NCBI RefSeq assembly: GCF_030433855.1
Contig: NZ_JARUXC010000022.1
Coordinates: 1-45,634 of the forward strand
Source of the DNA: Agreia sp. PsM10
Lineage (GTDB): Bacteria; Actinomycetota; Actinomycetes; Actinomycetales; Microbacteriaceae
Length of the DNA: 45,634 bases
Direction: 5' to 3'
Position numbers and translations under genes: made by a program. The notes under the pieces are model-generated. The model did not search any database. It saw only the letters and a list, made by a program, of their open reading frames with translations, and was not told the DNA's origin. Positions 32,101 through 37,718 of the stretch are shown in pieces (the stretch's first letter is position 1; each line of letters starts with the position of its first letter).

Positions 32101-33184
32101 CTCGGAGCTGAAGTTCTTCTCCGACTCCACCGACGAGGCCGGCGTTGGCGTGATCGTGCCGCGCAGCTGGCGCATCCAGTACCTCGACGTGAGGACGGGC
32201 CAGTGGCTCGACGTCGACGCGACGGGAGAATACGGCCGCGATCGCGAGGCCTTCAATCCGGTGTCGTTCGACGCCGTGAGCACGACCGCCCTGCGCACGG
32301 TGATGCAGGCCTGGGGCGAGACCGCGGCCGGCGGGTCGAGCGGCATCTACGAGTGGCGGGTCTTCGCCGCGGAGGCCGTCGACCCCGAGCCCGACATCGT
32401 GGCCCCGACCGTGGTGCTCGAGCAGGCGCCCGTGCCGCCGGCATCCGGCTGGAACACCGGCGACGTGACCGTGTCGGTCACCGCGAGCGACGACGTGGAC
32501 GACGCGCCGGCCGTCTCGGTGCGCGTCGACTCGGGCGATTGGGCGCCGTACACGGCGCCGATCGTGGTGTCGGCCCAGGGTGTCTCACAGGTCGATGCCC
32601 GGGCGGTGGATGCCGCGGGAAACGTCTCGGAGATCGGCTTGGCGAGCGTGAAGATCGACTCGGTCGCGCCGGTGAGCTCGGCCACGGTGGTCGGCGACGC
32701 TCTCCGGGCCGCTGCCGCTGCTGCTGCCGCGCCGGTGACGGGGACTCCGGAGAAGCCCGTTCGCATCACGATCAGCGCGAGCGACGAGACGTCGGGCGTC
32801 GCCCTCACGGAGTATTCGCGTGGTGGCGACGAGTGGATCGCCGCGGGCGACGACGAGATCGTGTTCGACGAGGTGGGCAGGCAGACGCTGAGCTTCCGCT
32901 CGGTGGATGCCGCCGGCAACGTCGAGGAGACGCGCACGCTCGAGGTGCAGATCACCGCGGGGGAGGTTCCGGTCGACCCGCAGGAGCCTGGGACGCCGGG
33001 TGTCCCGACCGCACCGGGGGTTCCGTCTGTTCCTGCGGGATCGTCGGGCGGATCGGGAGTGTCCTCAGGAGACACTCTGCCGGCGACGGGCGCCGAGCCG
33101 CTGCTGCCTGCGCTGGCGGCGTTGCTGCTGGTGGCCGCGGGAGCGCTGCTCCTCCGGCGCCACTACTCCGCGCCGGTCGAGTAG
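29162..33184 (+). CDS. Cell-wall-anchored GH43 glycosidase, probable alpha-L-arabinofuranosidase
   Basis: A 1340-residue surface enzyme. A signal peptide ends near residue 31 (ASANA/AT). Residues about 36-335 are a five-bladed GH43 propeller with base D47 (YYSADPATLV), D178 (NIDPTVFVDDDG) and acid E226 (GFFEAPWLFE). Then come an F5/8 type C module (347-504), a bacterial Ig-like domain (510-580), a second F5/8 module (582-740), OmpL47-like domains (747-920), a third F5/8 module (924-1070), further OmpL47-like domains, a PGVPTAPG-like linker, and LPATG (1306-1310) with membrane helix and short RR tail, a full sortase signal. GTG start at 29162. In the B. longum extensin system the GH43 enzyme HypAA removes the terminal alpha-L-arabinofuranose; that role fits here but other GH43 substrates are possible. 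Confidence 0.88.
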   Translation: MKRTIRTTAALLATGLVASGLALVAAASANAATSNPILGDGSYYSADPATLVVDDTLYIYAGRDEASATQNDFIMNEWQAFSTTDVDSGVWEHHPALMRPEAVFDWATPGRAYAGQVVEGIDGRYYWYVPVHEAASTSEDKFGIGVAVSDNPLGPWTDHAGGPIVSQKILGNTIHNIDPTVFVDDDGEVQMYWGSFGQARRIELAADMKTLVGSAQTVTGLTGFFEAPWLFERNGTYYLAYAGNDVGSTCTPANYHACIGYASAPSATGPWTYRGTVLAPVSSTTSHPAITEFDGEWVIAYHTADAVGGNHFRRSVAIDTVEWDDTQTPARMKLVTQTPEKQANTTPRTNIAPWAQVTVSNDPVPTQYWVKALNDEIVRPNPLPPDMWGSWTGTRPAEQWLQYTWPHPVRISSTEIKFFRDVAPGTGNGVSNPESWTLQYWKEGAWVDVPNASPYGTSTTSPQSTTFDAVTTTQVRAVLKASPGTANPSEYSALAVEEWKVNADSATGYTPAAVSTLVGELPELPETVDVTYAGGVTLPVTVAWSPVDAADVAAPGTFTVSGSAQGYATSQVEATVTVLGGDELRTNVALDATAAASYTAPWNAVAGLNDGTEPTASGDVTPDDNAQVWGAWPQVGPQTIEYEWASPVRIDESALYFVHNLDASGDGIAVPKSWSLEYWDAATETWVAVPNASAYGTEVDAYNTVTFDAVTTTKLRAQLVAQGTVEGRSSLGVKEWTVLGEPADLAAPTMALTVTGSQGAGGWYLSNSTVRATAVDDRDIRSRIELKSGSGAWTAFENVRFAEILVSAEGATEVRARATDASGNVSEESLVTVSIDKTLPTAQATVDAAARQVTVTGADAVSGLATTAGLEYSIDNQLGWQAYTAPVVVDEQKHDVFYRARDAAGNVSVAGKATVPISSTVPLTGNIAPLATATASFSSSWTSVGAINDGAADGSSWGTWPEVGEQWVQLTWDRIVDVDSSELKFFSDSTDEAGVGVIVPRSWRIQYLDVRTGQWLDVDATGEYGRDREAFNPVSFDAVSTTALRTVMQAWGETAAGGSSGIYEWRVFAAEAVDPEPDIVAPTVVLEQAPVPPASGWNTGDVTVSVTASDDVDDAPAVSVRVDSGDWAPYTAPIVVSAQGVSQVDARAVDAAGNVSEIGLASVKIDSVAPVSSATVVGDALRAAAAAAAAPVTGTPEKPVRITISASDETSGVALTEYSRGGDEWIAAGDDEIVFDEVGRQTLSFRSVDAAGNVEETRTLEVQITAGEVPVDPQEPGTPGVPTAPGVPSVPAGSSGGSGVSSGDTLPATGAEPLLPALAALLLVAAGALLLRRHYSAPVE

Positions 33185-33200
33185 GCCGCGGGTAGCGCTC

Positions 33201-33253
33201 GCCCCTTCGACAGGCTCAGGGAACGGATCGTTCCCTGCCCCTGTCGAAGGGCG
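33201..33253. repeat. Palindromic cttcgacaggctcaggg repeat between convergent genes
   Basis: Arms 33201-33225 and 33229-33253 match at 21 of 25 positions around a 3-base loop; the core is ccttcgacaggctcaggg. It fills the gap between the GH43 gene and the convergent LacI gene and probably works as a bidirectional terminator. Confidence 0.8.
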
Positions 33254-33264
33254 TGCCCTCGCAC

Positions 33265-34299
33265 TCAGCGGCGGGCTATCGTCGATCCCCTGATGACCAG
33301 GCGACCCGGCAGGTTCTCCACTCCGGGAGCCGCTGCCGTTCCATCGATGGCATCGAAGATGCGGGTGGCGGCCATGCGCCCGAGCTGCTGCAGGTTGGCG
33401 TCGATACTCGTGAGCTCGGGGCGCGAGTTCGTGGCCAGGATCTCCCAGTTGTCGAAGCTCACCACGGCCACGTCGTGCGGAACCTCGCGGCCGAGGTCGC
33501 GCATCGTGTCGAGCACGCCCCGCGCGATCTGGTCGGAGCCGGCGACGATGCCGTCGATGTCGGGGAACTGTCGGAAGAGCATGGCCGACGCGTCGCGACC
33601 CCAGTGCTCCGACCATTCCGAGAACATGGGGCGCCCCACCAGCTCGAGGCCGGCGTCGCCGAGCGCATCCATGACCCCTGCGGCCCGGTCCTGGGCGGCG
33701 GCATAGGCGGCCTCCCCGGTGATCATCGCGATCTTCGAACGGCCGCACGCGATGAGATGTTCGACCGCGAGGCGGCCGCCCGCCCGGTTGTCCGGAGTGA
33801 TCGACACGTCGGTGGGGTCTTCGCTCGGGGCGTAGGCGTAGACCACGGGAACGGGGATGTTGTGCCCGAGAGAGGGGCGGGGATCGGTCGAGCGGCCCAC
33901 CACGATGATGCCGTCGACCCGGCGCGTGAGCAGCGCGTTCAGGTGATGCTGCTCGCGGATCGCGTCGCCACGGGCGTCGCAGAGGAAGACGTTGACCTGG
34001 CCTGCGCCGAACGCGTCTTCCGCGCCCATGAGAATGGGGATCACGAAGCGACCCTCGAGGTCGCTCGTGAGCAGGCCGACCGTTCCCGTTCGACCGTTGA
34101 TCAGGCTGCGCGCCAATTCGTTGGGCGTGAACGAGATCTTCTTAGCCGCTTCGAGCACGCGTTGGCGCGTCGCGGCCGCAACCTCGCCGCGGCCGTTGAT
34201 GGCCTTCGACGCCGTCGCAAGAGACACACCGGCGATCTTCGCCACGTCGCTGAGCGTGGCAGCGCGGCCCCCCGCTGTGCCCGTTCTGTTGTCTGACAT
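33265..34299 (-). CDS. LacI-family regulator of the arabinoside locus
   Basis: A 344-residue LacI-type regulator. The helix-turn-helix lies at about residues 14-37 (ATLSDVAKIAGVSLATASKA) and the sensor domain at about 70-340, with DNRAGGRLAVEHLIACGRSKIAMITG, GIVAGSDQIARGVLDTMRDLGREVPHDVAVVSFDN and LTSIDANLQQLGRMAA. I chose the ATG at 34299, with AGAGG 5 bases upstream; earlier codons are non-coding. It is divergent from the ABC importer and GH127 genes. An inverted repeat directly after the importer promoter (34371-34397) is its likely operator. The inducer may be arabinose or beta-arabinobiose, by analogy with related loci. Confidence 0.92.
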   Translation of the reverse strand: MSDNRTGTAGGRAATLSDVAKIAGVSLATASKAINGRGEVAAATRQRVLEAAKKISFTPNELARSLINGRTGTVGLLTSDLEGRFVIPILMGAEDAFGAGQVNVFLCDARGDAIREQHHLNALLTRRVDGIIVVGRSTDPRPSLGHNIPVPVVYAYAPSEDPTDVSITPDNRAGGRLAVEHLIACGRSKIAMITGEAAYAAAQDRAAGVMDALGDAGLELVGRPMFSEWSEHWGRDASAMLFRQFPDIDGIVAGSDQIARGVLDTMRDLGREVPHDVAVVSFDNWEILATNSRPELTSIDANLQQLGRMAATRIFDAIDGTAAAPGVENLPGRLVIRGSTIARR

Positions 34300-34340
34300 G
34301 CGCACCTCTTCCGTGAAGAAAAGGCTACAGGAGAATGCAC

Positions 34341-34370
34341 TTGACGTCGCTGCAGGCCACGCGCTAGCCT
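34341..34370 (+). promoter_or_regulatory. Predicted promoter of the arabinoside transporter operon
   Basis: TTGACG (34341-34346) and TAGCCT (34365-34370) are spaced by 18 bases. The expected start near 34377 lies inside the inverted repeat 34371-34397. The leader to the ATG at 34462 is about 85 bases and ends with AAAAGGAG. Confidence 0.6.
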
Positions 34371-34397
34371 GCCGAAAGGCGTTTCGAAGCTTTCGGC
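34371..34397. promoter_or_regulatory. Inverted repeat, candidate LacI operator
   Basis: Perfect 8-base arms GCCGAAAG (34371-34378) and CTTTCGGC (34390-34397) flank an 11-base centre that contains the palindrome TTCGAA. The site directly follows the -10 box and covers the transcription start, the classical place for a repressor. The LacI gene is divergent, beginning at 34299. Confidence 0.6.
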
Positions 34398-34461
34398 TTC
34401 TGCCCGAACCTGAAGGACCTCGCACGGTCCACTCAACGTAGAGTCAAAAGGAGAATCACAG

Positions 34462-35757
34462 ATGATCACCACAGCAGGTAATCGCATGCGACGGGCGGGA
34501 GGCGTGCTGCTCGCCGGCGCACTCATCGCCGGACTCGCCGCATGCTCCGGTGGCGGAACCGCCGCGGACCCCGCAGCCAGCGCCGGCCCGGAAGGAACCG
34601 ACGACGGAAGCGAGCTCACCCTCTGGACCCGCGCCCCGCTCGAGAAGCAGGCCAACCTGCTCGTCGACGCGTACAACGCGAGCCACGAGAACCAGGTCAA
34701 GCTCACCGTCGTGCCGAACGACGACTACGTGGCCAAGGTCGGTGCCGCAGCCGGCTCCGGAAGCCTTCCCGATCTGTTCGCCGCAGACATCGTCTACGTG
34801 CCGAACTGGGTGGAACAGGGACTGTTCCAGGACATCTCGACCAACATCGACGGCCTCGACTTCAAGGACTCGATCAACAAGGGGCACCTCTCGGCCGGCA
34901 CCGTCGACGACAAGGAGCATGTGCTGCCCTTCGTGCTCGACCTCTCGATGATGTTCTGGAACAAGGAGCTCTACAAGGAGGCCGGACTCGACCCCGAGAA
35001 GGGGCCGACGACCCTCGCCGAGTTCGCCGAACAGGCCAAGGCGGTTCAGGCGCTCAACAAGCCCGACACCTACGGCACGGCCACGGGCCTCAACTGCGGC
35101 GGCTGCCTCGTCTTCACCTGGTTCCCGAGTGTCTGGGCATCGGGCGACGAGGTCATGAACGGCGACGGAACCGAGTCGCTGCTCGCCGAGAAGAACGCGA
35201 AGGACGTCTTCGCCACGTGGGCCGACCTGTGGGCCTCCGGAACGGTGCTGCCGTCGTCGAAGGATGAGGCCGGCCCCACCTGGACCGCCGGATTCACCGA
35301 GGGCAAGGTCGGCGTTATGCCTTACCCCGCCACGCTGCTGAGCTCCACGCCCTTCGATGTGGGCGTCGCCGGCATCCCGGGGCCGGATGGCGGCGCCTCG
35401 ACGTTCGTCGGTGGCGACGGCATCGGAATCTCGAAGGACTCCAAGAAGTCGCCCCAGGCGTGGAACTTCCTCAACTGGCTGATGTCGGAGGACGCGCAGG
35501 TCGAGGTCCTCGCGAAGGACAGCGACGTGGTCTCCCGCAGCGACCTGTCGAGCAACGCCTACTCCGACAAGGATCCGCGCCTGGTCACGATCAACGAGGT
35601 CGCGGCCAAGGGCGACACCCCCGTGTCGAAGAACTTCCAGGAGGCGTTCAACTCGCCGACCGGCCCGTGGCTCGAACTCGTGCGCAACGCGGTTCTCGAC
35701 GGCAGCGACTCGCTCGACGCCGACAACGAGGCCATCACCGAGGTGCTCTCGCAGTAA
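34462..35757 (+). CDS. Carbohydrate ABC transporter substrate-binding lipoprotein, family 1
   Basis: A 431-residue sugar-binding lipoprotein. The lipobox GLAAC places the acylated cysteine at residue 28, followed by a Gly/Ala/Ser spacer and the family-1 fold (ELTLWTRAPLEKQANLLVDAYNA, GSLPDLFAADIVYVPNWVEQGLF, WNKELYKEAGLDPEKGPTTLAEF). An unusual CGGC pair sits in GLNCGGCLVFTWFP, perhaps a disulfide near the sugar site. AAAAGGAG lies 8 bases before the ATG. It heads the operon with two permeases and the GH127 enzyme, and probably binds beta-arabinobiose or a related arabino-oligosaccharide released outside by the two anchored glycosidases. The ligand is inferred from context only. Confidence 0.92.
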   Translation: MITTAGNRMRRAGGVLLAGALIAGLAACSGGGTAADPAASAGPEGTDDGSELTLWTRAPLEKQANLLVDAYNASHENQVKLTVVPNDDYVAKVGAAAGSGSLPDLFAADIVYVPNWVEQGLFQDISTNIDGLDFKDSINKGHLSAGTVDDKEHVLPFVLDLSMMFWNKELYKEAGLDPEKGPTTLAEFAEQAKAVQALNKPDTYGTATGLNCGGCLVFTWFPSVWASGDEVMNGDGTESLLAEKNAKDVFATWADLWASGTVLPSSKDEAGPTWTAGFTEGKVGVMPYPATLLSSTPFDVGVAGIPGPDGGASTFVGGDGIGISKDSKKSPQAWNFLNWLMSEDAQVEVLAKDSDVVSRSDLSSNAYSDKDPRLVTINEVAAKGDTPVSKNFQEAFNSPTGPWLELVRNAVLDGSDSLDADNEAITEVLSQ

Positions 35758-35776
35758 CCGGCGTCACCAGCGTCAT

Positions 35777-35807
35777 CCGGGGCGGGCGCCCGCAACGCCT
35801 GCCCCGG
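35777..35807 (+). terminator. Intercistronic hairpin after the arabinoside SBP gene
   Basis: CCGGGGCGGGCG (35777-35788) and CGCCTGCCCCGG (35796-35807) form a 12-bp stem with one G-U pair and a 7-base loop. There is no T-run. It stands between the binding-protein and permease genes, just like the hairpin at 6058-6086 of the other importer. Confidence 0.7.
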
Positions 35808-35843
35808 CTCCACACCCGCATCACCGCATCGAAAGGCTCCCTC

Positions 35844-36800
35844 ATGAGCACCACCGTCACTCCGGCATCGGCGCCGGTCGCGGCGACCCGGCCCGGTCGT
35901 GCTCCGTCCCGACGCCGCCCGCGACGCTCCAGACAGGGCCAATCCGGAGGGGCCCTCACGGGCTGGCTGTTCGCGCTGCCCACGGCGCTGTTCGTCGTCC
36001 TCCTCTTCCTGGTGCCGCTCGTGCTCGTCTTCCAGATGGCGGCGTCGGACTGGCCGCTGCTCGGCGGCAACCAGGGCATCAACTTCCCCGAGAACTTTCC
36101 CGAGGCCCTCGACAACCGCTTCTTCATCGATTCGGTCATCTTCACCCTGAAGTACACCGTCCTGGCCACGGTGCTGCTCATCGGCCTCGGCCTCGGGCTC
36201 GCACTGCTCGTGCAGGAGTCCAGCCGCTGGAAGGGGTTCCTGCGAACCGCCTTCCTGGTACCCAGCGCGCTCGGCCTCGCATCGGCATCCCTGCTCTTCT
36301 ACGTTCTCTACTCGCCCATCGCGGGCCCGTTCGCCGAGCTCACGAAGTCGTGGGGGTTCACGTTCCTCGGCACCCCGGATGCCGCGCTCTGGTCGACCCT
36401 GTTCCTGATCGTCTGGCGGTTCGCCGGCTTCTACATGTTGTTGATGCTCGTGGGCCTGCAGGGCATTCCCGAGGAGGTCTACGAGGCCGCCCGCATCGAC
36501 GGCGGATCACGCTGGCAGATCTTCCGCGACATCACGGTTCCCCTGCTCAAGCCCACGCTGGCGCTGACCACCGTGATGTGCGTCACCGGATCGCTGCTCG
36601 CCTTCGAGCAGTTCTACATCCTCACCAAGGGCGGCCCCGACAACAGCACCATCACCGTCGTTCAGCTGATCTACAACGTGGCCTTCCAGGGGCCGAACAA
36701 CCTCGGCGTCGCCGGTGCCTTGTCGGTCATCGTGCTCGCCGCCCTCGTGATCATCAACATCGTGCAGATCCGCGCGTTCAGCAAGAAAGCCGAGGACTGA
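35844..36800 (+). CDS. Carbohydrate ABC transporter permease, MalF/UgpA type
   Basis: A 318-residue inner-membrane permease with a basic, Arg/Pro-rich N-terminal tail (about 1-40) and six membrane segments. The EAA loop reads EEVYEAARIDGGSRWQIFRD, then ITVPLLKP, the contact site for an ATPase that is not encoded nearby. GAAAGG precedes the ATG at 35844 by 7 bases; the long open frame upstream is a shadow of the binding-protein gene. It pairs with the permease that starts 4 bases after its stop. Its substrate is presumed to be an arabino-oligosaccharide. Confidence 0.92.
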   Translation: MSTTVTPASAPVAATRPGRAPSRRRPRRSRQGQSGGALTGWLFALPTALFVVLLFLVPLVLVFQMAASDWPLLGGNQGINFPENFPEALDNRFFIDSVIFTLKYTVLATVLLIGLGLGLALLVQESSRWKGFLRTAFLVPSALGLASASLLFYVLYSPIAGPFAELTKSWGFTFLGTPDAALWSTLFLIVWRFAGFYMLLMLVGLQGIPEEVYEAARIDGGSRWQIFRDITVPLLKPTLALTTVMCVTGSLLAFEQFYILTKGGPDNSTITVVQLIYNVAFQGPNNLGVAGALSVIVLAALVIINIVQIRAFSKKAED

Positions 36801-36804
36801 AGCC

Positions 36805-37716
36805 GTGACCGCTCTCATCGAACCGCCCACGACCGTCGCGGCCGACCGCCCGGCCGAGCCGCCCCGCGGGGGCCGCAAGGCGCCTCGCACGACGAGTCTC
36901 GGCGGAATCGCCATCCAGATGCCGTTCTGGGTTCTGACCGCGGCACTCGCCGTGATCTTCCTCTACCCGCTGGTGTGGACCGCGATCTCATCGGTCGCGC
37001 CGCTCGCGGGCACGAATCAGACCGATGGCTGGGGCCTCGGCAACTACATCACGCTGGCGAACTACCAGGACGGCATTCTGCAGTACATCGGCAACTCGGT
37101 GTTCGTGTCGCTGCTGACCGTGGTGCTCACGCTCGTGATCTCGCTGCTCGGGGGGTACGCGTTCGCCCGGTTCAGCTTCCACGGCAAGAACGCGCTGTTC
37201 CTCGCGACGATCGCGATCCTGATGGTGCCGTATGCCACGCTGCTCATTCCGTTGTACGTGCTGCTCAACATGGTCGGCCTGTCGAACTCCCTCGTCGGAG
37301 TGGCGTTGGTGCTCACGATGTTCCAGCTGCCGTTCTCGACCTTCATGATGCGCATCGCGTTCGAGTCGATCCCGAAAGAACTCGACGAGGCCGCGATGGT
37401 CGACGGCTGCAACTCGTGGACGGTGCTGTGGAAGGTGCTCGTGCCGGCCGTGAAGCCGGGGCTCATCACGGTGGGGCTGTTCGCGTTCCTCGCGGCGTGG
37501 AACGACTTCATGGCTCCGCTCATCCTGATCAACGACTCGGCGAAGATGACTCTTCCGCTCGCCGTGTCGAACCTGCGCGGGCAGGTGCAGGGCGTCGTCG
37601 ACTACGGCGCGACCGAGGCCGGCGTCGTCGTTCTCGCACTCCCGTGCATCCTTCTCTTCCTCATCCTTCAACGTCACTACGTGCGCGGCTTCATGTCGGG
37701 CGCTTTCAAGGGGTAA
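36805..37716 (+). CDS. Carbohydrate ABC transporter permease, MalG/UgpE type
   Basis: A 303-residue inner-membrane permease with six membrane segments. The family markers are VNMVGLSNSLVGVALVLT-like central segment, the EAA loop KELDEAAMVDGCNSWTVLWK followed by VLVPAVKP, and the C-terminal QRHYVRGFMSGAFKG typical of MalG proteins. GTG start at 36805, 4 bases after the preceding stop; GH127 begins 2 bases after this gene's stop. Such tight packing shows that transport and intracellular cleavage are made together. Confidence 0.92.
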   Translation: MTALIEPPTTVAADRPAEPPRGGRKAPRTTSLGGIAIQMPFWVLTAALAVIFLYPLVWTAISSVAPLAGTNQTDGWGLGNYITLANYQDGILQYIGNSVFVSLLTVVLTLVISLLGGYAFARFSFHGKNALFLATIAILMVPYATLLIPLYVLLNMVGLSNSLVGVALVLTMFQLPFSTFMMRIAFESIPKELDEAAMVDGCNSWTVLWKVLVPAVKPGLITVGLFAFLAAWNDFMAPLILINDSAKMTLPLAVSNLRGQVQGVVDYGATEAGVVVLALPCILLFLILQRHYVRGFMSGAFKG

Positions 37717-37718
37717 CC

